Shown here piece by piece: positions 10,465-23,100 of a stretch of 64,000 nucleotides of DNA (positions are counted from its first letter, which is position 1; each line of letters opens with the position of its first letter). The DNA is from Agelaius tricolor (Eukaryota; Chordata; Aves; Passeriformes; Icteridae). A model generated the notes under the pieces. That model was not told the DNA's origin and did no database searches. It saw only the letters and a program-made list of their open reading frames with translations. The position numbers and the translations under genes are program-made. The stretch lies in assembly GCA_023055355.1 (NCBI GenBank), contig JALJCS010000036.1, positions 854,501-918,500 of the forward strand, given 5' to 3'.

Positions 10465-10834
10465 CTGGGGATTTTTGTGGTTTTTACCTCTTCCACCTTC
10501 ACCCCTCCTGCCCAGCAGCTAACCCTAACCCTAACCCTGTCCCTGTGTCCCCCTGTCCCCCTGTCCCTGTGTCCCCCTGTCCCTGTGTCCCCCTGTCCCC
10601 CTGTCCCCAGGCCAGCAGCAGCAGATTCCACCTCGGGAGCAGATTCCAGTTTTTCTATGAAAAGCTCCAAACCCCAGAGTCAGCTCCTCCCCTGGATCCA
10701 GAGATTTAAAAAACAAAAAAAACCAAATTAAAAAAGTCCCATTTCTCCGCTGGCCGTGTGCATTTTTGAACTCGTGCTCTTCATATTTCCAACCACAGAA
10801 ATCCCCAAACCTCGCGTTTCAATGGGGATTTGCT
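10465..10834 (-). repeat. Inverted repeat, right arm, with three telomere-like units
   Basis: Reverse-complement partner of 8425-8795. At 10520-10538 it holds three TAACCC units followed by a T. These are absent from the left arm and sit immediately beside the GTCCCTGTGTCCCC minisatellite. Confidence 0.9.
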
Positions 10835-11170
10835 GAGAGCCCCAGGAACCCAAAAATAATTAAAAATCCTCAATATCGGGGGGAGCTGGTGCTGAGAATC
10901 CAACAATAATGAAAATAAAATAATAACAATAAATAAATTAATAAAATAAAAGAATTAAAAACCACAGTATCGGGGGGGCTGGTGCTGAGAGCCCCAGGAA
11001 CCCAAAAGTAATTAAAAATCCCCAATATCAGGGTGGGGGGCTGGTGCTGAGAATCCAAAAATAATTAAAATAAAATAATATAATAATAAAAAATAATAAC
11101 ATAATAATAACAAAATAAATAAAACCCCCAGTATCAGGGGGGCCTGGTGCTGAGAGCCCCAGGAATCCGA
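10834..11170. repeat. Tandem unit with GGGGGGCTGGTGCTGAGA core
   Basis: About three copies of a unit of roughly 140 bp: a GCTGGTGCTGAGAGCCCCAG core followed by AATAATTAAAAAT-rich sequence. Confidence 0.8.
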
Positions 11171-11460
11171 AGATGATGGAGTCACGTTCAGATTTAGGGG
11201 GAAATGGATTTTTCCCAGCCTGGGGAGAGCTCAGGATTTGTTCTCCGAGGCTCCTGGGCCCTCTCGTGGCTGCCGGGGACAGGACACGAAGGAATTTCCT
11301 GCAATTTCCTATCAAACACCCAGATCGTGCTACTGGACGGAGATTTCTGGGTTTGGAGTGCAGAAAATGCATCTGTTGCACATAAATGTCCTCAAAATAA
11401 AATGTTTGGAGCGGCTGCTGGGCACAGGAGTGGCAGGACATTATCAAATAATGATAATGA
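11171..11460. other. Intergenic, unassigned
   Basis: A complex 290-bp block between AT-rich repeats. No gene was recognised. Confidence 0.4.
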
Positions 11461-11727
11461 TAAATAACAATGATATTGAATAATAAAAAATAATAAAAAT
11501 AAAATAAAATTAAAAGTAAAAAAATAAAATTAAAATAAAATTGAATAAAAATAACATTAAAATTAATTAAACTAAAATAAATAAAAAAATAAAAGATAAA
11601 AATTTTAAAATTTAAATAAATAAATAAATACAATAAAATAAAATACAATAAAAATAAAATAAAATAAAATAAAATAAAATAAAATAAAATAAAATAAAAT
11701 AAAATAAAATAAAATAAAATAAAATAA
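11461..11727. repeat. (TAAAA)n low-complexity tract
   Basis: AT-rich sequence ending in about 16 perfect AAAAT pentamers (11645-11727). Minus-strand open frames here are low-complexity artefacts. Confidence 0.95.
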
Positions 11728-12555
11728 TTGCTCAGGGAAGCCCTGGCAGTGCCTCCAGCCGGATCCTGGGAAAACCCAGGATATTCACCCCAAATCCAAC
11801 TGCAGGATTCAAAAAAAAAAAAAAAGATTTTACAACACAGAATGGGCAGAAAGAGAAACCAGGGAGAAGCTGCTCCTCCTGTGTGGCTGAAAAAGGACAA
11901 AGGCCAAATTTCCAGACTTCTGCAAGTCTCAATAAATTTAAATTTACCTGGTTTGGAGCCCCCAGGCAGGGGAAGCTGCTGATTTAACACAGGAACCCAA
12001 ATCCAGCTGCTCTTCCTTTGCTTCACTGCTGCAAAAGGAAAACCTTACCTGGAATAACAAACCAAACTCATCCTTTGTGCCTCCACATCAGGGCAGTTCA
12101 AAAGGGGAAAAAAATTAAAAATATTTCTTTTCATCTGCAAGAAAATGTTTCTTCTTTGTAAACCCCACAGAAGGAAAAAATAAAAAATAAAAAAAGGAAG
12201 CAGCCCAGACCAAGTGGGGAACAAAAAGGCAAAAAGGGGGAGCTGGAGATAAAAATCAGGGATAAATTCCATGTTGAGCACGGGATGGGAAAGCTCCGAG
12301 CAGCTCCCATGGGGGAGCAAAGCACCCACAGCAAATGCACCCCTGGAATTTGGGTTTCCCTGTGCCCCGAGGGCCCTGCTCCTTCTTGTTGTTGTTGTTG
12401 TTCCATCATTAAAACAAAGAAATTATTTTCTTTTCAGAACCTCCAGAGTCCATTGTTTGTTTGTAAAGTCCCAAAGCTGGGGCGGGATTTTCTCTTGGCT
12501 TTGCCCCCTCCCAACTCCCCACCCTCCCCACTCCGACCCACTGCAAAAATCCCTT
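11728..12555. other. Intergenic 3' of MACO1, unassigned
   Basis: No gene was recognised. A (GTT)n tract lies at about 12385-12402. Confidence 0.5.
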
Positions 12556-12559
12556 TCTG

Positions 12560-12930
12560 TGGATGCAAACTCACATTTTAAATTTGTGTTAAATTTGAGG
12601 GTTTTGTGCAATTTGAGGGTTTCCTTGAAAACTTCTTAATAAAAACCCCAAACTCACATTTTAAATTTGTGTTAAATTTGAGGGTTTCCTTGAAAACTTC
12701 TTAATAAAACCCCCAAAGTCACATTTTAAATTTGTGTTAAATTTGAGTGTTTTGTGCAATTTGAGGGTTTCCTTGAAAACTCCTGAATGAACACTCCAAA
12801 GTCACATTTTTAATTTGTGAGTTTCCCTGAAAACTCCCCAATAAGAACCCCAAACCCACATTTTTAATTGGTGTGAAATTCAAGGGTTTCCTTGAAAACT
12901 CCTCAATGAACCTCCCCAATGAACCTCCCA
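12560..12930. repeat. Tandem repeat with AAATTTGAGGGTTTCCTTGA core
   Basis: Four to five copies of a unit of roughly 75-90 bp (CACATTTTAAATTTGTGTTA, then the core, then AAAACTTCTTAATAAA). Confidence 0.88.
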
Positions 12931-12984
12931 GGGCTGGGACAGGAGGGGAGGCCTGGGTCAATGAGAGGTGAATAAAATCAAATA

Positions 12985-13897
12985 AAAACCCCCAGAACTG
13001 CAGCTTTTATTGGGCAGCTTTCCAGTGTCTCGTGTACAGAACATTGCACAGCTCCACCTCCGCTGCCCCAGGGCAGGAGCACCCAGGACAGAACAAATGC
13101 AGAGTTTGGAAATGAAACCGAGGATGGAGCCCGGGCCCTGACCCAGCACGAGCAGCTCTGAGCGAGCCCTGATGCAGAAGCTGGATGACAGTGAAGGGGG
13201 CAAAAAAAATCAGTTTAAACCATCAAGTTTCCTCTTGAAATGTCTTTTCCCAAGGCACTGTGAACCAGACTGTTCAGCAATTCTCCATGACTGAAAAAAC
13301 ACCAATGGGGATAGAAATATTTCACACAACAACCACCGTCACATCATCAGCTATTCTTTATTCCTTCCCTTGAACAACGCCCCTGGAATTTGTTTGGTCC
13401 TTTGAGGGGGGGAAAATCAAATTATCTTCTGCAACATCCACGTGTTTGTATTGAACACATCTATAAATCAAAGCTTTGTTGGGTTGTTTAACCCTTCCGC
13501 TGGAAAACTGAGGGGTTTTCCTCACTGATGAATCTGCAAATCCAATTTAATAATTAAATAAAAAAACTGAGGAGAAAGGGTTCAAAACCAAGCAAAGCCC
13601 TGTGGTTTTGTTTTGTTTTTTTGTTTTTTTTTTTTTTCAAGAGGAAACCATGCAAGAGTACATAAAAAGGCAAAATTGGCTACTTGAAAACCAAGAATCG
13701 TTTTTAATGCGTTGGCCAAGGAAAATAAATCGCAAAGTTCTGTGAGGTTCCCTAAAAATTTACAAGAAAAAACCAATGGGCAGTTCTAGCCAATGCTCTT
13801 TTCTCCTGCTGGAAATGACAACAAACACAGTCCCACACGAAACAATTTCATCTTGACTGCAAGAGCCCCCTGGGGCACGGAGAACCTGGGCATTCCC
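12985..13897 (-). other. MACO1: MACO1 3' untranslated region (inferred)
   Basis: Sequence after the stop codon. Candidate minus-strand polyadenylation signals AATAAA are at 13006-13011 and 13357-13362. The distal one, with non-repetitive sequence up to it, suggests a UTR of about 0.9 kb. The cleavage site is not determined. Confidence 0.5.
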
Positions 13898-14100
13898 TCA
13901 TTTCTTCAGGGGCTGGTACACGGAGGCGTTGGGGTCGAGTCCAGAGGGGCTGGGCTCCACGAATTTGGAAGAATAATGTGGGGACACGGGGCTCAGAGTG
14001 CTGGTGGCTGCAGTGTAGGTGATGCTGGGCATCACTGCCATCACCTCTGCAATCTTCTGCTTCAGCTCCTTGATCTCCTGATCCTTCTGCAGGATCTGCC
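13898..14100 (-). CDS. MACO1: MACO1 exon 11 (terminal)
   Basis: Residues 597-663, GQILQKDQEIKELKQKIAEV through SVYQPLKK, then TGA at 13900-13898. Acceptor TTCGCAG|GGCAG. Confidence 0.96.
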
Positions 14101-17100
14101 CTGCGAACGGCAAAGCACAGCGGCACTCAGAGCCTGAAATCAGCACCCAGCAGCTCAGAGCCTGAAGGCATCAACCAGCAGCTCAGAACCTGCCCTGAAA
14201 CCACCACAGAGCAGCTCAGAACCTGAAATCACCACCCAGGAGCTCAGAGCCTGCTCTGAAATCAGCACCCAGCAGCTCAGAGCCTGCTCTGAAAGCACCA
14301 ACCGGGAGCTCAGAACCTGCCCTGAAACCACCACAGAGCAGCTCAGAACCTGAAATCACCACCCAGGAGCTCAGAACCTGGCAAGCCCTGAAATCTGCAC
14401 CCAGGGGCTCAGAGCCTGCTCTGAAACCACCACCCAGCAGCTCAGAACCTGAAATCTGCACCCAGGAGCTCAGAACCTGCCCTGAAATCATCACCCAGGA
14501 GCTCAGAACCTGAAAGCACCACAGAGCAGCTCAGAACCTGCTCTGAAACCACCACCCAGCAGCTCAGAGCCTGAAAGCACCAACCAGGGGCTCAGAACCT
14601 GCTCTGAAATCACCAATCAGGAGTTCAGAGCCTGAAACCACCACCCAGGAGCTCAGAGCCTGCCCTTAAATCACCAACCAGCAGCTCAGAACCTGGCAGC
14701 CCTGAAATCAGCACCCAGGAGCTCAGAACCTGCTCTGAAATCAGCACCCAGGAGCTCAGAGCTTCCCTTTCCTGCCTGACACCCCTGAAATCAGCCCATG
14801 TACAGATCAGAGCCTGCCCTGAAATCACCCCCAGCAGCCCAGAGCCTGCCCTTCCCTGCCTGAGAGCCCTGAATCAGCCCCTGTGCAGCTCCTGGTCTGT
14901 GCTCACAGCTGGATTTGGTTGTCTCCAATTGCTACAGAACAAATCTCAGCTCTCCCATTATAATTTTGCACTATTTGGATTCACAGCTGCACCACCCCTA
15001 AAGATTAATTCTATTTAATCTCATTTTTCTGCCTTTTTTTTTCTGCTTTTTTTCATTCCCCTTCTCCAAACTCCTCACAAAAAGCAAATATTTGGTCATA
15101 AAAGTTGTTAATTTTCCAAACTCTCCCATTTCCATCATTTCTCTCTGAGTTTCCACACCACCACCACCACAGCAATTCCTGCAACCAGGTGATGGAAAAA
15201 GCCCATTGCTGAAACAAAACAAAACAATTTCTCCCTCTAATTAAATATTCCTGCAGTCAAAGAACCTTCTGCAGGGAAATGAAATGCAAAGTTCTTGAGT
15301 TGCTCCATGGTTTGCAGAGCTGCAAAGCCTGGCCTGGGTTTGATGTTGGTTTTCTGCTCCCTCTGGTGGCATCACCAGCAGTGCCCACACTCCCCTCACC
15401 TGCTCAGGGTTAAAACACGTTGGATTCTCCTCAAATTTAAGTTTTATTTACTTGAGGAGTAATAAAATATTATTATTAGGATGACAGGAGAGCAGCTTAA
15501 TAACAGGCTTAATTTAATTTATCTCTTTTAAAGAGAGAGTTCTTCCAGAGCTTTAAAAGATCTCCAGCTCCTTGTAATGGTTTATAAACTGCAGAAAATA
15601 ACCATGAATTAATTAAAACACCAATTTTAACCTTCATTATCATGATGGGCTGGGAAGGTGAGCTCAGATGGCTCCAGCTCCGCATTCCCAAAGCTGGAAA
15701 TGCCAAATTCCCTGTGAGAAACCGCAGGATTGCGTGGGATGGAAGCCCCCAGGTACCTTGGGCAATCTCCAGCTGCCTTTTGGCATCTCCCAGGGCAGAG
15801 AAAAGGTCCAGCTTGATCCTGGTCTCTGCACTCAGGCTGTTCTCCAGGTGCTGGGTCTTGTCCTGCATGGCCGAGAGCGCCGACATCAGCACCTCCGTGT
15901 CCTTCTCGTTCTCCTTGTATTTCCTCAGCTCCTGCAGGGTAAAATGGGGTCAGAACGGAGCAGTGCCAGCCTGGGGGCACAAATGGCATCCTAGGGGGGC
16001 AGAAATATCATCCTGGGGGCAGAAATATCATCCAGAGGGCAAAACAGCACCAACATCAGCATCTCAGTGTCCTTCTCGTTCTCCTTGTACTTCCTCAGCT
16101 CCTGCAGGGTAAAATGGGGTCACAGGGGAGCAATGCCAGCCTGGGGGCATAAATGGTATCCTAGGGGGCAAAAAACGTCAGCCTAGGAGGGAAAAAATAT
16201 CATCCAGAGGGCAAAAAAGCACCGACATCAGCACCTCGGTGTCCTTCTCGCTCTGCTTGTACTCCCTCAGCTCCTGCAGGGAAAACTGGGGTCAGAATGG
16301 AGCAGTGCCAGCCTGGGGGCATAAATGGTATCCTAGGGGGGCAGAAATATCATCCTGGGGGCAGAAAAATGTCAGCTTATTGAGCAAAAAATGCCATCCT
16401 GGGGGGCAAAACAAACCCACCCCGAGGGGCAAAAAAATGTCAGCCTAGGGGCAAAAATGTGATCCTAGGGGGCAAAAAAGAGTCAGCCTCGGGGCAAAAA
16501 ATGCCACCGTGGGGGAGTTCACAGAGCAGACAGAGCCAGGAGTGTTTCCCCTTCCCCAGCCTGGGCCTGGCATTAATTAAAGCGCTGGATAATTAAGGTT
16601 ACCTCCACCCTGCAGGTGATTAAAGGTGTGATTAAGCACATTTGCTCTGGGCCTCAGCCCTCCACCCCAAATCCCTCTCCAAGAGGCAGCTGGGGCAGGC
16701 TGGGCTGTGGGAACGTTTCCCTCAGGAAAAGGCTGGAATCACACAAGTGCTCCTGCTGGAAAAGGCCTCAGCATCAAATCCAACTAAAACACATCCCCAA
16801 GTGCCACATCCTCGGCTTTGGGCATTCCAGGGATGTGGATTCCATCCCTGCTGCACAAAAACATGGAAAAACCTTCCCTAAAGGCCATTCCAAGAGGCTG
16901 AATAAAGGGATTGCTTGGATCTCACCTCAAACCTCACTGTGCTGCAATGCCAGGAATTAAGGGAAGGGAAAAGCAGGGAGCAATTATCCTGGCAAACTGT
17001 GGCTGGGGGGGAAAAAAATACAGAAATATTCTACACTTTCAAATGGAGGGACAACAGTGCAAAGGGGAGAATATTAATGCCTGCAACAAAAAGCTTCCCT

Positions 17101-20100
17101 AACAGTTTGAAGATGCTCGTGAAATTAGAAAGCTTAATTAGAGCTGGGTTTAATTATCTGAGAGCCATGCTCAAACACTCCAGGGATAAGCCACACTTGT
17201 TGTCAGGGGTTTGGTAAATCCAGGGACAAGGAGGCTGCACCTGTGATTGGGAAACAAGTCCACAGCAGCACCAGGTGGGCTTTGAAAGGGCATTAAAAAT
17301 CCATTTTCATGCAGATTGTCAGTCTGAGCACATCTTTAGCACAGAAATAAGGGCACACGTTTGAGCTCTTCAGCTGTAACAAACCCAACTCTACTTGCTG
17401 CACACCTGCCACAAAGTATTTTCAATATTCAGGCACTTTAACACCAAAACAATGGCCTGGCCAGTGCTCCAGACTGCCCTGAATCAGCAAGCTTTAGTGC
17501 AATTTATGGTTTATTATAATGAGAGTGTCACAGGCTCCTTGCATGAGGGGAAAAAATGCTGCTGAGGGGATCCTACCCTCAGCCTACACAGACCAGGGGG
17601 TTTGGGGGCAAAAATCCCCATTTAACCAACAGAATGGTCTGGAAGGAGCCTCTGGGCCCTGCTGGATCCATGGAAAGGTCTGGAAGGAGCCTCTGGGCCC
17701 TGCTGGCCTCACGCTGCCCAGCCCAGGGCAGGAGCTGCGCTCCCTGGGCATTGCTGTGCTGCAGGTGCAGGGACGTGGGAGGGCTGGGAGCTCTCCCTGG
17801 TGCTGCCCTGAGCCCCTGGAGCTGGGGCATTACCTGCACTTTGATTTCCAGCTCTCTGATCTGGTCCTCCTTCAGTTTGATGTCGATGCTGAGCTTCTTG
17901 CACTCGGTCTCCAGCTCGCGGATGCGGCTCCGCAGGGTCTCGGTGCACTCCCCTCTGCAGGGACACAGCACAGCTCAGCAGCTGGGACAGCAGAGCCCTC
18001 AGGGAGCAGAGCCAGCCTGCCCCAGCCCTCAGGGAGCACAGCCAGCCTGCCCCAGGCCTCAGGGAGCACAGCCAGCCTGCCCCAGGCCTCAGGGAGCACA
18101 GGCAGCCTGCCCCAGCCCTCAGGGAGCAGAGCCAGCCTGCCCCAGCCCTCAGGGAGCAGAGCCAGCCTGCCCCAGCCCTCAGGGAGCACAGGCAGCCTGC
18201 CCCAGCCCTCAGGGAGCACAGCCAGCCTGCCCCAGCCCTCAGGGAGCAGAGCCAGCCTGCCCCAGCCCTCAGGGAGCACAGGCAGCCTGCCCCAGCCCTC
18301 AGGGAGCAGAGCCAGCCTGCCCCAGCCCTCAGGGAGCACAGGCAGCCTGCCCCAGGCCTCAGGGAGCACAGGCAGCCTGCCCCAGGCCTCAGCCTGCCCC
18401 TCCTCGGCTGCTCGCAGCACCAACAATTCAAATAAAATGAAATCTGAAGCTTGGAAAGAAGGAGCCAGCTTTGGTGTGCCCAGCAAAGCCATTGCCCTGC
18501 AGCAATGCAGTTACTGAGTGACACACCTCAGCTGCTGGGAGGTTTGGAATATTGATCAAATATTCAATGTTCCAATTGATGAGGGATTCACTCCTTCCTG
18601 GGGAGAGCAGAAAAGCAGGAATAATTCCTTTCAGACATTTGGAGCCCTGCAGGTTACAGTGCCCCCAGCTTGTGCTGCTGTGGGAACACAGAACCCACAG
18701 GGAGCAGTGCCCCAGCAGGAACATTCCAGAATTATGGCCAATGTCACTGCACAAAGCCTTGATTCCCAGTTCCCAGGTGAAGGGAGATGCTCCTTTGAAC
18801 AGGACACAACAGCTCTGAGAGCACACTGCAGGAGGAGCAGGTAATTTAGAGCACACTCCTCCTGTACATGTGTAAATGTCATGGAGGCACTGAGGCTCAG
18901 CTGCAGGGGAGGCATCTCCCAGGCCTGCCTTGTTTTAACACAAATGAGCCTCTCAACTCAAATAAAGCTGCCTTTTTTTTTTAATAAAAGATTTTTTAAA
19001 GTAAAAGATCAAACCCAGGCTCCTCCCTCCCACCCCAAAGGCTCCCAAGGGCAGAGCACCTGGTAGCAGCAGCAAAGGCCACAGCTCGTGCTGCAGTTGC
19101 TTCTTCCAACTTCTTCCTCTTCTTTTCTTCCATTAATTGTTTTTCTACAAAGGTTCGTGCCTCCTGCTCTGCCTTTAGCTTCTTCTCCAGCTGGCTGATC
19201 ATTTGTTTGTCTTTTTGTTTCATCTGTACAGCGTTGTGCAATCTGCAGGGGGACAGGGATGGGAGTGAGTTTGAAATCTGCCTGGATTTGCCTCCCATTT
19301 TAGGATTATTTAACACAAAAATCAAACTGTTATTACTACTCCCATATCCTTGAAAACCCCTTAATTTCCAGCTTACAACAATTCCTAATAGTGAACTGTC
19401 ATTCCTACTCCCATATCTCTGCCTGAGAACCCCATCATGTCCAGATTACAATTCCTAATAACAAACTGTTATTCCTACTCCCATATCCCTGAGAACCCCT
19501 TAATTTCCAGATTACAACAATTCCTAATAATGAATTGTTATTCCTACTCCAATGTCCTCGAGAACCTCTTAATTTCCAGACTACAATTCCTAATAACAAA
19601 CTGCTATTCCTACTCCCGTATCCTTGAGAACCCCTTAATTTCCAGATTAAGGGAAATCTTGGATAATTCCAAATAAACTGTTATTTCTACTCCCACATCC
19701 CTGAGAACCCCATAATATCCAAATCACAATTCCTAATAATGACCTGTCATTCCCACTCCCATATCCCTGCCTGAGAACCCCGTAATGTCCAGATTACAAC
19801 AACCCCTAATAACAAATTTACTCCTACTCTCGTATCCCTGAGACCCCCGCAATTTCCAGATTACAATTCCTAATAACAAACTGCTATTCCTATTCACATA
19901 TCCTTGAAAACCCCATAATTTCCAGATTACAATTCCTAATAACAAACTGCTATCCCTATTCACATATCCTTGAAAACCCCATAATTTCCAGATTACAACA
20001 ATCCCTAATAACAGATTTACTCCTACTCTCGTATCCCCGAGACCCCCGCCATTTCCAGATTACAATTCCTAATAACAAACTGCTATTCCTATTCACATAT

Positions 20101-23100
20101 CCTTGAGAACCCCATAATGTCCAGATTAAGGGAAATCTTGGATATTTCCAAATAAACTGTTATTCCTACTCCCATATCCCTGAGAACCCCATAATTTCCA
20201 GATTACAATTCTTAATAACAAACTGCTATCCCTATTCACATATCCTTGAGAACCCCATAATGTCCAGATTACAATTCCTAATAACAAACTGCTATCCCTA
20301 TTCACATATCCTTGAGAACCCCTTAATGTCCAGATTACAACAATCCCTAATAACAAATTTACTCCTACTCTCGTATCCCCGACACCCCGCCATTTCCAGA
20401 TCACAATTCCCAATTCCCAATGACAATTCCGTCCTCCCCAGTGCCCCATCCCCGCCTGAGCACCCCAAACGCCCCAGCCCAGTGGGGAGGGTGTTTCCCT
20501 GTGCCCATTTCCCCCTGGCACGTACTTGTTCTGCAGCAGCTCGTTCTCCTGGCGCAGCTGGCCGGTCTCCGCGCGCGCGCCGCGCTCGGCCGAGCTCAGC
20601 GAGCTCACCTGGCTGCGCAGCTCCTGCTCCACCTGCCTGCTGGCCTGCAGGTCAGCCTTCAGCTTCTTGATGTCCTGCTCCAACCTGGGGGCACAGGGAC
20701 AGCGGCACCGCGTGGGGACGGGCTCCCAGGGACACAGGGACACAAGGAGCCCCACAGGGGCAGCGCCATGCACCTGGCACCTGGGACTGCATTCACGGGC
20801 TCTGAGCGTGAGGGAGAGAGGAGGACCTGACTCCCTGTTTCACAAGGTTTGTTATTCTATGATATCTATTATATTAAAACTATGCTAAAAGAATAGAGGA
20901 AAGGATTTTAGCTAAGAATGAAAAAGGAAAGAATCATAAAAAAAGCTTGTGGAGTGGACTCTCCGTCCGAGCCAGCTCACTTTGATTGGCTATTAATTAG
21001 AAATAACTAACATAAGCCAATCCCAGATGCACCTGTTGCATTCCACAGCAGCAGGTAATTACTGTTTACACTTCGTTCTTGAGGCCTCTCAGCTTCTCAA
21101 AAGGAAAAATCCTAAGGAAAGGATTTTCCATAAAAGATGTCTGTGACAGACTCCATGTTCTCAAGGCTCATTTATTAACTTATTACACTGTATTATTTAT
21201 TACTTTATTTGGGATAAATAAAGTAATTTTATTTCTATTTTATTTGGGATAATCTTTGGATTTATTAATTGATTTGGAACCCAGGGAACTCCTCTGGCTG
21301 CCCTGGAGGGCTCCAGCCCCTGCCCGGGGGGCTCAGAGACCTTGGCAAAGAGCCCAAGCCCCCTGTGCCTTTGATTTAGCCCTTGGAAAAAAACAATTAC
21401 CAACCTTTATATGGAGAATTACAAGCCAAGAAAGTTTAAGTAGAATGACAGTGAATTTATCACAGGGTGAAAAATCGATTTTTGGGGTTTTTAGAATGGG
21501 GGTTCAGGGGGCAAGATGGAGGAATCTTGGCATGTCCAGTCTTTCTCCTTCTCCTTCTTGGCCTCCCCATCTTCTGGGTGATGTTGGCACTTTGGGATTG
21601 GTTTAGAGTAGAAGCTCAGTGTCTAACATAGGTGATGGGTATTGGGAAGGAATTGTAAATATTGTACCCATATTGTCCTGCTCCAAAGCAGGACTGAGCC
21701 ACTCACAGAGATTTAATTCTGCCCTCAAATGCTGATTTGGATTTGCCAGCCAGAGCTGTGAATTGTCACCTCAACATGTTGGAGTTTTCTTGCAGCACAT
21801 GATGTGCATGCCGAGTAAGAGGATGTGTTAAGTCACCCCCAGCTCAGGAGTCAGTAAATTTAGTTTTAATTGCTCTTGAACAGAGACCATCTGCTCTACA
21901 CTTGAAATTGTAGCTTTGGAAAGTTCTTGAAGATCTATGTAATCTTTTTAATTAAAATATTGTTAAATAAAACACACGTTTTGGAGGAGAGGCACTCAGC
22001 TCACTTTCACTTTCCCCCACAAATGAGGGTATTGATTCCTAGACTAAAAACACATCACAGGTGAATAATCAACCCCTTTGAACTCTGAAAGCAATACACC
22101 CCTGCCATTCTCACACAATCCTCCTCTGCTCTGCCAGCTATTGATTTGAGAGTTTTTAAGTGTCCATAAAGAAGATGAAGGTGGTTTCATTTCCTGGCCT
22201 TCCATTCTGAATTGGTGGCAGTGGGACATTAAGATGAGGAGAGCGCTCACAAAAGCCAAAAAGAGCTGCCCTTAGTGACACTCAGCAGTGCAGATGAATG
22301 GCTGGAGCCTTCTGATTTCTTAATGAAACATTTCTGGGCTTCAGGGCAGGGAAAACTCGGCCTAAAAGGCACTGAGAGATGAGCAGGGAGAAGATCCTGT
22401 GCCACTGAGGGCAGATGGGAACATCCTGTGCCACTGAGGGCAGGGAGAACAAACACCCTGTGCCACTGAGGGCAGGGGGGAAGCGTGGGATCCCCAAGGC
22501 TGAGGAAATCCAGAGAGGTGGGTCTGGAACACCAAACACACCCAGAGAGATGAGAGGGGCAATGAGGAGCCAGGAGCAGCCCCAGGGGAGCAGGGTTGGG
22601 CTGGGACCCCCCTCCTGCCCCAGCTGCCTCTCCAGGGCCATGGAAGTGCCCTCCCTCAAGATGAATTCCTTCAGTGCTCTATAAATGGTCAAAAGCACCC
22701 TCAGACAGAAAAAAAAAAAATAAAAATCAACTTACAGGCAAATAGTAACAGCACAAAGCAAATACCCACCTCCCAGGGAAGTGCACAAGTCACTTGGTGC
22801 TCTGCTGAGGGCAAGAATTTGCAAACCTGAGCAAATATTCCAACCTCAGCCCCAAAATGGGAACAGCAGCAGCTGCTTCAGGTGAGCGGTGCCACCCTGT
22901 GCAGTGTTAAATGATGGACAGGGCAGTTGTTGGGTGAATGAAACACTGTTTATATAGAAATTATCATTTTAAAGTGCCCACAGGGCCCTGAGCTGCTCTC
23001 CAAAAGCCCCAGCTCTGCCTGGCACCAGCAGCTCCTGCAGGGAAGCTGCTCCTTTGAGGGGGCCACTGTGGGACTGACAGGCTCTGCCTGCAGCTCCTGG

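Noticed and set aside
10520..10538. Subtelomeric location of the window
   Set aside because: Only three TAACCC units are present and conserved genes lie on both sides, so an interstitial origin is far more likely.
11028..12026. A 332-codon minus-strand frame with long Phe/Ile/Leu/Tyr runs resembling membrane segments
   Set aside because: It is produced by the (TAAAA)n tract, with no splice or homology support.
14130..18395. CRISPR-like arrays of regular repeats
   Set aside because: The repeats are head to tail without unique spacers, in a vertebrate intron.
17519..18517. A 332-codon plus-strand open frame and matching minus-strand frames
   Set aside because: It is made almost wholly of the 30-bp minisatellite, whose length is a multiple of three, and overlaps MACO1 exon 9 in antisense.
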